A stretch of 64,000 nucleotides of DNA from Actinobacillus sp. (GTDB lineage Bacteria > Pseudomonadota > Gammaproteobacteria > Enterobacterales > Pasteurellaceae), in assembly GCA_020026055.1 (NCBI GenBank), contig JAHHRA010000001.1:1-64000 (forward strand), written 5' to 3'. This document shows, one piece after another, positions 1 through 9,097 of this stretch. The notes below the pieces were generated by a model. It saw only the letters and a list, made by a program, of their open reading frames with translations. It was not told the DNA's origin and made no database searches. Each line of letters begins with the position of its first letter. Position 1 is the first letter of the stretch. The translations under genes and the position numbers were made by a program.

Positions 1-54
1 AATTGTACCCACGTTTACGTGCGGTTTTGTACGTTCAAATTTTTCTTTAGACAT
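1..54 (-). CDS. tuf: Elongation factor Tu, N-terminal fragment
   Basis: Only the first 18 codons lie in the window, translating to MSKEKFERTKPHVNVGTI, the characteristic start of bacterial EF-Tu, which delivers aminoacyl-tRNA to the ribosome. It is the last gene of the str operon, 80 bp downstream of fusA on the same strand. The rest of the gene lies to the left of the window. The short protein match is unambiguous, but nothing can be said about the C-terminal part or about a second tuf copy. Confidence 0.95.
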   Translation of the reverse strand, partial: MSKEKFERTKPHVNVGTI

Positions 55-92
55 TTTAAAGTTTCCTTATTAACTAAGTTATTAATTCAAGG

Positions 93-119
93 GCTGTAGC
101 TTATTCGTTAAGCTACAGC
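93..119 (-). promoter_or_regulatory. Intercistronic hairpin between fusA and tuf
   Basis: An 11-bp perfect inverted repeat (GCTGTAGCTTA at 93-103, TAAGCTACAGC at 109-119) with a 5-base loop lies between the fusA stop and the tuf start. On the minus strand no T-run follows it, so it is more likely an mRNA processing or stability hairpin, or a weak attenuator, than a full terminator. Function is inferred. Confidence 0.5.
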
Positions 120-134
120 ATTAAAACAACATGA

Positions 135-2240
135 TTATTTTTTACGTGCTTCAATAACAGCTTCAGCAACATTCTTAGGTGCTTCAGCGTATTTATACGG
201 TTCCATTGAATAAGAAGCACGACCTTGAGTTTGTGAACGCAAGTCAGTCGCGTAACCAAACATTTCAGAAAGTGGTACTTCCGCTTCAATTTTAACGACA
301 TGTTCAGTTGCTTCTTGACCGTTCACCATCGCACGACGACGGCTTAAGTCACCAATTACGTCTCCTACGTATTCTGGTGGTGTTTCAACTTCCACTTTCA
401 TAATAGGTTCAAGTAATACTGGATTTGCTTTATTAAAAGCAGCTTTAAACGCCAAAGAGGCGGCTAGTTTAAATGCTAATTCAGAAGAGTCTACATCGTG
501 GTATGAACCAAAATGTAAACGCACACCGATATCCACTACTGGATAACCTGCTAATGGACCTGATTTAAGTTGTTCTTGAATACCTTTATCAACCGCTGGG
601 ATATACTCTGTTGGAATAACCCCACCTTTGATCTCGTTGACAAATTCGTAACTTTTTTCGCTTTCCGCCTCTAATGGGTAAAGATCAATTACTACATGAC
701 CATATTGACCACGACCACCAGATTGTTTTGCATGTTTACCTTCAACATCATTTACACGAGTACGGATAGTTTCACGATAAGATACTTGTGGTTTACCGAT
801 ATTTGCTTCCACTTTGAACTCACGTTTCATACGGTCAACAATAATATCTAAGTGCAATTCACCCATACCTGAGATAATAGTTTCACCAGAATCTTCATCT
901 GTATGTACACGGAAAGAAGGATCTTCTTGAGCAAGACGTCCTAAAGCTAAGCCCATTTTTTCTTGGTCTGCTTTAGTTTTTGGTTCAACCGCAACAGAAA
1001 TTACTGGTTCTGGGAATTCCATACGTTCAAGAATAATTGGTGCCTCTTGTGCACATAATGTATCACCAGTACCAACATCTTTTAAGCCGATAGCGGCAGC
1101 GATATCACCTGCACGCACTTCTTTGATTTCTTCACGTTTATTAGCATGCATTTGTACAATACGACCAAGACGTTCACGTTTTTGTTTAACAGAATTCATT
1201 ACAGTGTCGCCTGAGTTAATAACACCAGAGTAGACACGGAAGAAAGTTAAATTCCCCACGAATGGGTCAGTCGCGATTTTGAATGCTAATGCAGAAAATG
1301 GTTCATCATCACTAGCAATACGTTCATCAGGCTGATCAGTTAAACTCACGCCCTGAATAGCTGGAATATCTGTTGGGGCGGGTAAGTATTCAATAACTGC
1401 ATCAAGCATTGCCTGTACACCTTTGTTTTTGAATGCTGAACCACAGCAAACTAAAATGATTTCAGTCGATAAAACGCGTTGACGAAGACCTGCTTTGATT
1501 TCTTCTTCAGTTAACTCTTCACCACTAAGGTATTTTTCCATTAATTCTTCAGATGCTTCTGCTGCAGCTTCAATAAGGTTTTGACGCCACTCTTCGCAAG
1601 CTTCAAGCATATCAGTTGGAATATCTTCATAGGTAAAAGTCATACCTTGATCAGCTTCGTTCCAGTTAATGGCACGCATTTTGATTAAATCGACTACACC
1701 TTTGAAATTGTCTTCAGCACCAATAGGTAATTGCAGAGGTACAGCATTACCACCTAAACGAGTTTTAATTTGTTCAACAACACGTAAAAAGTTTGCACCT
1801 GTACGATCCATTTTGTTTACGAAAGCGATACGTGGAACTTTGTATTTGTTTGCTTGACGCCATACGGTTTCAGATTGAGGTTGCACTCCACCTACCGCAC
1901 AGTACACCATTACTGCACCATCAAGCACACGCATGGAACGTTCTACTTCAACAGTAAAATCGACGTGCCCTGGAGTATCGATTACGTTGATGCGATGTTG
2001 AGGGAATTGCTGTGACATACCGCTCCAGAAAGCAGTAGTAGCAGCAGAAGTGATAGTAATCCCACGTTCTTGTTCTTGTTCCATCCAGTCCATCGTTGCC
2101 GCACCATCGTGTACTTCACCGATTTTGTGGCTAACACCTGTATAGAACAAAATACGCTCAGTAGTTGTGGTTTTACCAGCATCAATATGAGCACTGATAC
2201 CGATATTACGATAGCGCTCAATAGGAGTTGTACGAGCCAT
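135..2240 (-). CDS. fusA: Elongation factor G
   Basis: This 701-residue protein is full length for EF-G, the GTPase that drives ribosomal translocation and helps ribosome recycling in the cytoplasm. The GTP-binding motifs are visible: AHIDAGKTTT at about residues 17-26, DTPGH near 88 and NKMD near 142. The elongation factor domains follow, ending in the EF-G C-terminal region (RRRAMVNGQEATEHVV, then the SMEPYKYAEAP tail). It is the third gene of rpsL-rpsG-fusA-tuf, 78 bp after rpsG. Nothing in the protein looks abnormal. Several short open frames on both strands here are shadows of this gene. Confidence 0.99.
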   Translation of the reverse strand: MARTTPIERYRNIGISAHIDAGKTTTTERILFYTGVSHKIGEVHDGAATMDWMEQEQERGITITSAATTAFWSGMSQQFPQHRINVIDTPGHVDFTVEVERSMRVLDGAVMVYCAVGGVQPQSETVWRQANKYKVPRIAFVNKMDRTGANFLRVVEQIKTRLGGNAVPLQLPIGAEDNFKGVVDLIKMRAINWNEADQGMTFTYEDIPTDMLEACEEWRQNLIEAAAEASEELMEKYLSGEELTEEEIKAGLRQRVLSTEIILVCCGSAFKNKGVQAMLDAVIEYLPAPTDIPAIQGVSLTDQPDERIASDDEPFSALAFKIATDPFVGNLTFFRVYSGVINSGDTVMNSVKQKRERLGRIVQMHANKREEIKEVRAGDIAAAIGLKDVGTGDTLCAQEAPIILERMEFPEPVISVAVEPKTKADQEKMGLALGRLAQEDPSFRVHTDEDSGETIISGMGELHLDIIVDRMKREFKVEANIGKPQVSYRETIRTRVNDVEGKHAKQSGGRGQYGHVVIDLYPLEAESEKSYEFVNEIKGGVIPTEYIPAVDKGIQEQLKSGPLAGYPVVDIGVRLHFGSYHDVDSSELAFKLAASLAFKAAFNKANPVLLEPIMKVEVETPPEYVGDVIGDLSRRRAMVNGQEATEHVVKIEAEVPLSEMFGYATDLRSQTQGRASYSMEPYKYAEAPKNVAEAVIEARKK

Positions 2241-2278
2241 TTGTTTTTCCTTTACAAATTCAATATTTAAAATGGATA

Positions 2279-2303
2279 AGGCTTCAGTTCAAAACTGAAG
2301 CCT
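2279..2303 (-). promoter_or_regulatory. Intercistronic hairpin between rpsG and fusA
   Basis: A perfect 11-bp inverted repeat (AGGCTTCAGTT at 2279-2289, AACTGAAGCCT at 2293-2303) with a 3-base loop lies just after the rpsG stop. On the minus strand it is followed by TATCCATTTT, a poor T-run. It could protect the rpsL-rpsG message or partly attenuate read-through into fusA. Function is inferred. Confidence 0.5.
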
Positions 2304-2318
2304 GAAAGGATAAGCAGA

Positions 2319-2789
2319 TTACCAACGGTAATGAGCAAACGCTTTGTTCGCTTCTGCCATACGGTGAACATCTTCACGTTTTTTCACTGCTGCACCTTTG
2401 TTTTCAGAGGCGTCAGATAATTCGTTAGCTAAACGTAAAGCCATTGATTTATCACCGCGTTTACGAGCAGCCTCTACAATCCAACGCATACCTAAAGCGT
2501 TGCGACGCACTGGGCGAACTTCAACTGGCACTTGGTAAGTAGAACCACCGACACGGCGGGATTTAACCTCAACGGTTGGGCGAACGTTTTCTAATGCGAT
2601 TTCAAAAGCATCTAAAGGTTCTTTGCCTGTACGTTCTGCTAATGTATCAAGTGCACTATAAACGATTTTTTCAGCGATAGACTTTTTACCATCTACCATT
2701 AAAACATTAATAAATTTCGCAAGTAGTTCTGAACCGAATTTCGGATCTGGAAGGATTTTGCGTTGTCCAACAACACGACGACGTGGCAT
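2319..2789 (-). CDS. rpsG: 30S ribosomal protein S7
   Basis: At 156 residues it matches bacterial S7, a primary 16S rRNA-binding protein that nucleates assembly of the 30S head. The family start MPRRRVVGQRKILPDPKFGS and the RRVGGSTYQVPVEVRP motif are present. It lies 121 bp after rpsL and before fusA in the str operon. In E. coli S7 represses its own operon by binding the rpsL-rpsG intercistronic RNA. The spacer here (2790-2910) contains imperfect inverted repeats such as AAACTC/GAGTTT, so a similar element is possible but not shown. Confidence 0.99.
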   Translation of the reverse strand: MPRRRVVGQRKILPDPKFGSELLAKFINVLMVDGKKSIAEKIVYSALDTLAERTGKEPLDAFEIALENVRPTVEVKSRRVGGSTYQVPVEVRPVRRNALGMRWIVEAARKRGDKSMALRLANELSDASENKGAAVKKREDVHRMAEANKAFAHYRW

Positions 2790-2910
2790 AGGAAATTCTC
2801 CGTATAAATTTTTCAGGATTGTCCAAAACTCAATATGAGAAAAATCTCAAAACTGGAGTTTAGGGATTAAATTGTTTAATAAGCGTTTGGCCTTACTTAA
2901 CGGAGAACCA

Positions 2911-3285
2911 TTAAGCCTTAGGACGTTTTACGCCGTATTTAGAACGTGCTTGTTTACGATCTTTTACGCCAGCACAGTCAAGTGCACCACGTACAGTGTG
3001 ATAACGTACACCTGGTAAATCTTTCACACGTCCACCACGGATAAGCACAACACTGTGCTCTTGAAGATTATGACCTTCACCGCCAATGTAAGAAGTGACT
3101 TCAAAGCCGTTAGTTAAACGGACACGACATACTTTACGTAATGCAGAGTTAGGTTTTTTAGGGGTTGTAGTGTATACACGAGTACACACACCACGTTTTT
3201 GCGGGCAAGCAGCCAAAGCAGGCACGAGGTTTTTTGCAACCTTTTTAACTCGTGGATTACGAACTAATTGGTTAATTGTTGCCAT
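2911..3285 (-). CDS. rpsL: 30S ribosomal protein S12
   Basis: The 124-residue S12 controls decoding fidelity at the ribosomal A site. The PKKPNSALRK and GGRVKDLPGVRYH motifs are intact, with lysines at residues 43 and 88. These are the wild-type residues at the classic streptomycin-resistance positions, so the allele looks drug sensitive. It is the first gene of the str operon, with the predicted promoter about 80-110 bp upstream (see 3365-3393). The start codon follows a GGAG-type ribosome-binding site. Confidence 0.99.
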   Translation of the reverse strand: MATINQLVRNPRVKKVAKNLVPALAACPQKRGVCTRVYTTTPKKPNSALRKVCRVRLTNGFEVTSYIGGEGHNLQEHSVVLIRGGRVKDLPGVRYHTVRGALDCAGVKDRKQARSKYGVKRPKA

Positions 3286-3337
3286 TAAAAAGCTCCAGTT
3301 TTAGTTAATACAACGAATTTTTAAATCAAAAAAACGA

Positions 3338-3357
3338 ATCTGCCACAAAGGGCAGAT
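3338..3357 (-). promoter_or_regulatory. Leader hairpin with T-run at the start of the str operon transcript
   Basis: A perfect 7-bp stem (ATCTGCC at 3338-3344, GGCAGAT at 3351-3357, 6-base loop) is followed on the minus strand by TCGTTTTTTTG, the layout of an intrinsic terminator. It begins about where the predicted promoter would initiate. It may be an attenuator, a 5-prime stabilising hairpin, or a terminator that insulates rpsL from upstream transcription. Confidence 0.55.
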
Positions 3358-3364
3358 CGCCGTG

Positions 3365-3393
3365 ATTCTATGCGAAAATCTAAGATACGTCAA
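3365..3393 (-). promoter_or_regulatory. Predicted sigma-70 promoter of the str operon
   Basis: Read on the minus strand, TTGACG (3393-3388) is separated by exactly 17 bp from TAGAAT (3370-3365), a near-consensus sigma-70 pair. Initiation would fall near 3358, giving a leader of about 73 nt before rpsL. The site is called from sequence only. Confidence 0.65.
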
Positions 3394-3403
3394 GAGGAAC
3401 AAC

Positions 3404-3445
3404 ACGCCACGAATTTTAGAAAACTTCTCTGAATTTCGTGGCATG
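3404..3445. repeat. Intergenic palindrome, copy A
   Basis: This imperfect palindrome has arms ACGCCACGAATTTTAG and CTGAATTTCGTGGCATG around a short AT-rich centre. It belongs to the same family as the copies at 38218, 38527, 43784 and 60261. It lies between the end of the DUF945 gene and the str promoter, and could act as a transcript-end hairpin for the former. Confidence 0.7.
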
Positions 3446-3551
3446 TCTAGATTTATTGAAAGTAAAAATTTAAATCTAAAAATTTCAAAGTTAGTTTACT
3501 AGAGTCATCAAGCCCAATAATGTTATTTAGTTAAACTAACATTACACTTTA

Positions 3552-5294
3552 CTAATTATAATTAGTAATTACTGTACAAGCATCCTCGTTATGTTTATTG
3601 AGTTTGATTTCTGAATCATTAATTAGATATTTACAATTTTCAATTTTAGCTTTAAATATCAAATTATCTCCTGATTTTTTCAACACTGGAAAAACCTGCC
3701 CAAGCTCACGATCTATAAAAATATAAGTATCTCCTTCTAAAACCAATGAACCTTCTTGAATCGCTTCAGCAATTACAAAATCTATTCCTTGTTCAGCTTC
3801 ATTTTTCTTGTGTAGTAAATCATTTGCACTAAAAATACCATTTAGCATTTCCGAAAATTGTGCTTTGGAGAGTATCATTCCAAAATTTATATGAAGATTA
3901 TGCATCAATTCTTTATCCATTAGCTCAGGATTAGTTTGCCATTGAATCAATTTAGCTTGATCAAGCGTTAACTGCTTCAAACCTGCTTTAAATTCAAAAC
4001 TAGAGTTACCTTTAGAATTGCTTAAGTCCAGTTTTGCGTTGACATTACTACTAGCACTGATAGTTTTAAATAGTTCATTTAGCATTTCATTAGATCTTAA
4101 AGTCAGAATCTGATAAATACCATCTATCCAACTTACTGTTTTACCGTCTTTATTCGTCAACACTAAACTTAAATCATCTGATTCTTGATAATTCAAATCA
4201 GCAATTTCGTGCTCTTTTTGATTTCTGTCAATGAAGCTAACTTTTGAACTAACATTTGAGTTTGACTCCAACCGATCTTGCATAGCAGTCAAAAGCCCTT
4301 TAGCACTCAGATTTTGTAGATGATAAGCTTCTCGATTCGCCCAAGGATGAATTTTTAAATCTCGGATAGCAAAATCAATAATCACGTTATTATCTTTATT
4401 TTCACTTAAAACAATTAGTGTGGGTAATTTTAAATCAAATATAGCATTGAGTGAGGCTTTAAATTTTGCATCTTTCATCTCAATGAAAGGAGCATAAACA
4501 AAATCTTGTATTTCAATTTCATAATTGAAATTATTTTCTTTATCAAAACCAAAAATAAATGACAGTCCATTATCTAAGACAAAGTTTCTAGCATCGTTAA
4601 GATTATAATTCCAATCTCCCGTTATTTTGAACTTAACTCCATTCATCGTTAATTGAGGCAATACTCTTTTAATTCTAGCTAGTTGTTGTTCGCTTGGTAT
4701 CAGCTCAACATTTGATTCTATTTTTAAGTCGTTGTGATTTATTCTATCGACTACTACATTATATTTCACATCTGTGCCTAAAAATTTACCGCCTAATATT
4801 ACATCAATATTCCTGAGTTGCTTATAATATTGTTTCGTCATTTGAGTACTCATTTTTTGTAAATCTTGATAACTTAACTTTTCAGGGAAGAGTTGCGGTG
4901 AAATTTTATCCCAAAACAATCCATAAGCTGTTGCTTGCATATTTAAATCTGTCTTGCAACATTGTGTGTCATGGCTATCTGTAAAATGTATTTTAGCTTG
5001 AGTATAAAATCCTTTGCTATTTAGCCCTAAATGCCAAAAATCAGCAGAATATAGAAAAGGTCCTACTTTATAGCTATATTCAGAAGAAAAAAAACCTCGT
5101 TTTTCTGAAATAAGCGTTGTCTCTGAACCACTATATAGCCGAGATTTAGCTAATATTCGTTGCATAAGATCTGTTTGTGTTTGAGTAAAAGAGGCGATAT
5201 TTTTACCAATTCGATTCGCAACATAGGTGTAACTTCCACCTAATATAGCTACAGCTATCGTAGTTACAGTAAAAATTTTCATTTTTTTAGACAT
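3552..5294 (-). CDS. DUF945 (YdgA-like) family protein
   Basis: The 580-residue protein starts with a basic tail and one hydrophobic segment (about residues 6-24, IFTVTTIAVAILGGSYTYVA), a signal anchor that would place the rest in the periplasm. The long region after it is polar, beta-rich and has no catalytic motif that I recognise. Length and layout fit the DUF945/YdgA family seen in gamma-proteobacteria, whose function is poorly defined. It stands alone, 74 bp downstream of the hslO end on the same strand, and is followed by a 266-bp spacer holding palindrome A and the str promoter. Family assignment is from pattern recognition and is not certain. Confidence 0.7.
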   Translation of the reverse strand: MSKKMKIFTVTTIAVAILGGSYTYVANRIGKNIASFTQTQTDLMQRILAKSRLYSGSETTLISEKRGFFSSEYSYKVGPFLYSADFWHLGLNSKGFYTQAKIHFTDSHDTQCCKTDLNMQATAYGLFWDKISPQLFPEKLSYQDLQKMSTQMTKQYYKQLRNIDVILGGKFLGTDVKYNVVVDRINHNDLKIESNVELIPSEQQLARIKRVLPQLTMNGVKFKITGDWNYNLNDARNFVLDNGLSFIFGFDKENNFNYEIEIQDFVYAPFIEMKDAKFKASLNAIFDLKLPTLIVLSENKDNNVIIDFAIRDLKIHPWANREAYHLQNLSAKGLLTAMQDRLESNSNVSSKVSFIDRNQKEHEIADLNYQESDDLSLVLTNKDGKTVSWIDGIYQILTLRSNEMLNELFKTISASSNVNAKLDLSNSKGNSSFEFKAGLKQLTLDQAKLIQWQTNPELMDKELMHNLHINFGMILSKAQFSEMLNGIFSANDLLHKKNEAEQGIDFVIAEAIQEGSLVLEGDTYIFIDRELGQVFPVLKKSGDNLIFKAKIENCKYLINDSEIKLNKHNEDACTVITNYN

Positions 5295-5368
5295 AAGAAT
5301 TATCTCCTATCAATTCAAGTGTTATGTTAAATGTAATTTAAGTGGTACATAAAAGCAGACATACCATG

Positions 5369-6232
5369 TTAGTTGTTCATTTTTGCTAAGGATTCTGGCG
5401 TAAACCAATATTTTTTCCCGCAACATTCACAACAAGTCTCAATCACGCCCTGATTTTCAGTAAAAATTTCATTTAATTCTGGTTGTCCTAGCATTAATAA
5501 AGCGTGAGCAGAACGTGTTTCTGAGCAACCACAATAAAAATGCAAACTTTGAGCAGGATAAATTTCCACATATTCCTCGTGAAATAAACGATAAAGCAAT
5601 GCTTTTGCAGTTAAAGTAAAAAATTCTGTTTTGGTTGCTGTTGTAGCTAGCATACTTAAATGTTCAAAATCGTTTTCTGTCCCCGTACCATCTGGCATTA
5701 CTTGCAATAATAATCCCGCACTCACGGCTTCACCAGCAATTTCACCAGTCGCGATAACTAATTTAGTCGCTAGCTGTTCAGAGCGTTGAAAATAAGATTC
5801 TAAACAAGCTGTGAGTGTTGCGTGATCTAATGCTACAACACCTTGATAACGTTCACCTTTTTCTGGAGCGATCGTCATCACCATCACACCTTCGCCAAGC
5901 ATTTCTCTAAGTGACATATTCTCTTGAATTTCACCTTGTACTCGTGCTACTGCACGCATTTGTTGTTGATCATTAGCATTTACAACAGCTAATTGCAAAG
6001 CACCATTGCCTTGTAATTGCATTGTGATGTTACCTTTAAATTTTAATGTAGCAGTTAATAAAGCTGTCGCCACCATCATCTCGCCTAATAGTGTTTGTAC
6101 AGGTTGTGGATAATGATGTGTTGCTAAAGTTTCATTGAATGTTTTATTTAACCGTACCCATTCGCCTCGTACACCGCGATCTTTAAATAAATAACGGTAA
6201 AGTTTATCGTTATCTTCAGTGTAATTTGTCAT
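5369..6232 (-). CDS. hslO: Redox-regulated chaperone Hsp33
   Basis: This 287-residue protein matches Hsp33, a cytoplasmic holdase activated by oxidative unfolding. The C-terminal zinc/redox switch is visible as CGC followed about 30 residues later by CCECC, carrying the CxC and CxxC cysteines. The N-terminal LYRYLFKDRGVRGEWVRL segment is typical of the family. It lies 24 bp after hslR, the same pairing as in E. coli (hslR-hslO), and is probably co-transcribed with it. Confidence 0.97.
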   Translation of the reverse strand: MTNYTEDNDKLYRYLFKDRGVRGEWVRLNKTFNETLATHHYPQPVQTLLGEMMVATALLTATLKFKGNITMQLQGNGALQLAVVNANDQQQMRAVARVQGEIQENMSLREMLGEGVMVMTIAPEKGERYQGVVALDHATLTACLESYFQRSEQLATKLVIATGEIAGEAVSAGLLLQVMPDGTGTENDFEHLSMLATTATKTEFFTLTAKALLYRLFHEEYVEIYPAQSLHFYCGCSETRSAHALLMLGQPELNEIFTENQGVIETCCECCGKKYWFTPESLAKMNN

Positions 6233-6256
6233 TGTTTTTCTCTTATATTTTAAAAC

Positions 6257-6673
6257 TTACTGATTCAGTCTGAATTTAATTAATTCACGCCGTTCTTTTT
6301 TTGTTGGACGCCGCTTCGGATTTGGCATCGTGAGCACACCATATCTACGAGCGTCAGCAACTTGTTCACGTTGCCGAATACTTTCTTGTGTTTCCTGATA
6401 AAGTTTCTGTGCTTCAGGAGCAGCGACACGTTTATCAATTATCCCAAGCACAATGATTTCTTTCTCTGTATTGCTTTGAACTAAACGGATCCGAGCCCCT
6501 GTTTTCACAATTTTATTCGGTTTAACGCGTTGTTGATTATAATGTACTTTTCCCCCTTCAATCATCATTTTTGCAATACTACGCGTTTTGTAGAAGCGAG
6601 CTGCCCATAACCATTTATCTAATCGAACTTCAGATACGCCTTCGTTTTCAGAAAAATTTTCTTTTTTATGCAT
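6257..6673 (-). CDS. hslR: Ribosome-associated heat shock protein Hsp15
   Basis: The 138-residue protein carries an S4 RNA-binding domain at residues 16-60 (VRLDKWLWAARFYKTRSIAK, then the GGKVHYN turn) and a basic C-terminal tail (NPKRRPTKKERRELIKFR). Hsp15 binds free 50S subunits that carry stalled nascent chains, aiding rescue after heat shock. It is the first gene of an hslR-hslO pair. Confidence 0.95.
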   Translation of the reverse strand: MHKKENFSENEGVSEVRLDKWLWAARFYKTRSIAKMMIEGGKVHYNQQRVKPNKIVKTGARIRLVQSNTEKEIIVLGIIDKRVAAPEAQKLYQETQESIRQREQVADARRYGVLTMPNPKRRPTKKERRELIKFRLNQ

Positions 6674-6764
6674 CTGTTTTTAACTCAATTTGTTTACAAA
6701 AACTTTTTATTTATTAACTAAAAATCAATCCATTTAAAATTTAATAAAAAAATGACCAATTTAT

Positions 6765-6791
6765 TTGACATTAAGTCGAATTCATTATAAT
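6765..6791 (+). promoter_or_regulatory. Predicted promoter of the OPT transporter gene
   Basis: TTGACA (6765-6770) and TATAAT (6786-6791) are both perfect hexamers, separated by 15 bp, slightly short of the optimal 17. The start codon is 41 bp downstream, after AAAGGAG. This predicts a short leader and good expression. Confidence 0.6.
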
Positions 6792-6832
6792 ACTTTTTTC
6801 TTATTCCAATAACAAAAATAAAGGAGCTCTCT

Positions 6833-8857
6833 ATGCAAAGTGAGATACAAACAACACAACAAGAACCCAGTGTCAGGGAATTGACTCTGCGAGGCATGAT
6901 TCTTGGAGCAATCATTACTGTTATTTTTACTGCATCAAATGTCTATTTAGGATTGAAAGTAGGCTTAACTTTTGCGTCTTCAATCCCTGCTGCTGTCATC
7001 TCTATGGCAGTTTTAAAAGTATTCCACGATGCCAGCATACTAGAAAACAATATGGTGCAAACTCAAGCTTCCGCAGCTGGAACACTTTCTTCAGTAATTT
7101 TTGTACTACCAGGTTTACTTATGATGGGATATTGGCAAGGCTTTCCATTTCTACAAACATTGCTTATTTGTACAGCTGGCGGGATCCTCGGTGTAATTTT
7201 TACGATACCACTAAGGCATGTAATGGTAGTAAAATCAAGCTTACCTTATCCAGAAGGCGTTGCAGCAGCAGAAATTTTACATGCGGGAAGTCATAAAGAA
7301 GGTGATACTGGTATTAGAGAAATTATCGGGGGTGGATTCCTTGCCGCTATAGTTAGTTTTTGTACAAATGGTCTACGCATCATTTCTGATAGTGCGAGTT
7401 ATTGGTTTAAAGCTGGTAGCACCGTTTTTCAAATTCCGATGGGTTTCTCATTAGCATTGTTAGGTGCAGGCTACCTTGTTGGCATCGTCGGTGGGTTTGC
7501 GATTTTACTCGGTATTTTCCTTGCTTGGGGAGTGGGTGTGCCATATTTCACGTCCAACATTGTGATTCCTGATGGGTTGAATTATATTGATTTTGCTCAA
7601 GATTTATGGAAAACCAAAGTACGTTTCGTTGGCGTAGGCACTCTCGGTATTGCTGCAATTTGGACTTTGCTTACACTTATGAAACCGATGACACAAGGGA
7701 TGGTGAGCTCATTCCGTGCGTTGCAAGATAAAGAAAAAAAATCAACGGATGCAACAGAAACTGATCTTTCTCCTAGAACAATGATTGCTATTACTTTGTC
7801 AGCCATTGCTCTTATTGTTTTAGCACTTTCTGATTTTATTCACGAAGCACCTATTTCTACTACAGAAGCAGTGATACTTGTTATCGTTTGTACGACTTTA
7901 GCTGTGATGATTGGCTTTTTTGTGGCTGCAGCTTGTGGTTATATGGCTGGGCTTGTCGGCTCTTCATCTTCCCCCATTTCAGGGATTGGCATTATTTCCG
8001 TTGTGATTATTGCTCTCACTTTAACGTTAATTGGCAAGTTTACAGGATTAATGGACTCACAAGCAGGGCAAAATTTCTTAATTGCTCTCACTATTTTTAC
8101 AGGTGCTACTGTAGTAAGTACTGCAGCTATTTCTAATGATAATTTACAAGATTTAAAAACAGGCTTATTAGTCAAAGCTACACCTTGGAAGCAACAAGTT
8201 GCTTTAATTGTAGGTTGCATCGTTGGAGCATTGGTTATCGCACCTGTTCTTAGCATCCTATACAATGCTTATGGTTTTTCAGGTGCACTCCCTCGTCCAA
8301 ATATGGATCCAGCAGATGCTCTTTCCGCACCACAAGCTACGTTAATGACATTCATTGCAAAAGGTATTTTCTCAAGTAGTCTTGAATGGACTTATATTTA
8401 TATGGGCATTGGTTTAGGAGTGACATTAATCATTATGGATATCTTGATAAAACGCATTTCAAACAACCGATTAGCCTTACCTGCTTTAGCTGTTGGAATG
8501 GGGATCTATCTTCCACCAAGCATTAATATGCCAATTGTTGTCGGGGCAATACTTGCATGGTTGATTAATCGCCACTTAACGGCTCATGCAAAACGCACTC
8601 ACGTTTCCTCTGAAAAATTACATCAAAAATCAGAGCGATTCGGTACACTCTTTGCCGCAGGACTCATTGTTGGCGAAAGTTTGATTGGTGTATTGATGGC
8701 ATTCATTATTGCTGCATCTGTAACTACTGGAGGCTCTGAATCACCATTAGCAATCCAAATATCTGATTGGAAAACTACTGCAAATTTATTGGGATTGGCT
8801 GTCTTTATTATTGGTATCGCTATTTTTGCACAACGTGTGTTACGTGCTAAAAAATAA
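6833..8857 (+). CDS. OPT family oligopeptide transporter
   Basis: The 674-residue integral membrane protein has about 14-16 hydrophobic segments and the family features of OPT transporters: the early VYLGLKVGLTFASSIPAAV stretch and the NNMVQTQASAAGT motif. Members import small peptides (or metal chelates in yeast-slope relatives) with protons. The start follows a clear AAAGGAG site and a strong promoter. A rho-independent terminator follows the stop, so it is probably monocistronic. Substrate cannot be told from sequence. H. influenzae has a related gene near its own zwf-pgl cluster, and the same neighbourhood is seen here. Confidence 0.93.
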   Translation: MQSEIQTTQQEPSVRELTLRGMILGAIITVIFTASNVYLGLKVGLTFASSIPAAVISMAVLKVFHDASILENNMVQTQASAAGTLSSVIFVLPGLLMMGYWQGFPFLQTLLICTAGGILGVIFTIPLRHVMVVKSSLPYPEGVAAAEILHAGSHKEGDTGIREIIGGGFLAAIVSFCTNGLRIISDSASYWFKAGSTVFQIPMGFSLALLGAGYLVGIVGGFAILLGIFLAWGVGVPYFTSNIVIPDGLNYIDFAQDLWKTKVRFVGVGTLGIAAIWTLLTLMKPMTQGMVSSFRALQDKEKKSTDATETDLSPRTMIAITLSAIALIVLALSDFIHEAPISTTEAVILVIVCTTLAVMIGFFVAAACGYMAGLVGSSSSPISGIGIISVVIIALTLTLIGKFTGLMDSQAGQNFLIALTIFTGATVVSTAAISNDNLQDLKTGLLVKATPWKQQVALIVGCIVGALVIAPVLSILYNAYGFSGALPRPNMDPADALSAPQATLMTFIAKGIFSSSLEWTYIYMGIGLGVTLIIMDILIKRISNNRLALPALAVGMGIYLPPSINMPIVVGAILAWLINRHLTAHAKRTHVSSEKLHQKSERFGTLFAAGLIVGESLIGVLMAFIIAASVTTGGSESPLAIQISDWKTTANLLGLAVFIIGIAIFAQRVLRAKK

Positions 8858-8870
8858 TTTGTTAACATAC

Positions 8871-8900
8871 ACACCGCATAACATTATGCGGTGTTTTTTA
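8871..8900 (+). terminator. Rho-independent terminator after the OPT gene
   Basis: A perfect 10-bp stem (ACACCGCATA at 8871-8880, TATGCGGTGT at 8885-8894) with a 4-base loop is followed by TTTTTATTTG. Confidence 0.9.
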
Positions 8901-9012
8901 TTTGTTTTTTCTTGTGCATTAATACTAAAATTAACTAACTATGCTAACTAGATATTTTAAACATTATTTTTTAAAAAATATTCCAAGATACAACACATTT
9001 CTTGGCTTATTC

Positions 9013-9040
9013 ACGCCCCGATTTTCATAAAAAATTATTC
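9013..9040. repeat. Half-copy of the intergenic palindrome
   Basis: ACGCCCCGATTTTCATAAAA resembles the left arm and centre of the ACGCC...GGCGT palindrome family, but no matching right arm follows. It lies in the 240-bp spacer before zwf. Confidence 0.35.
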
Positions 9041-9097
9041 ACATTTTCTCGAATTAATAGATGTTAAAGGATTAATACCTAAAAAGAGACTCATAAA

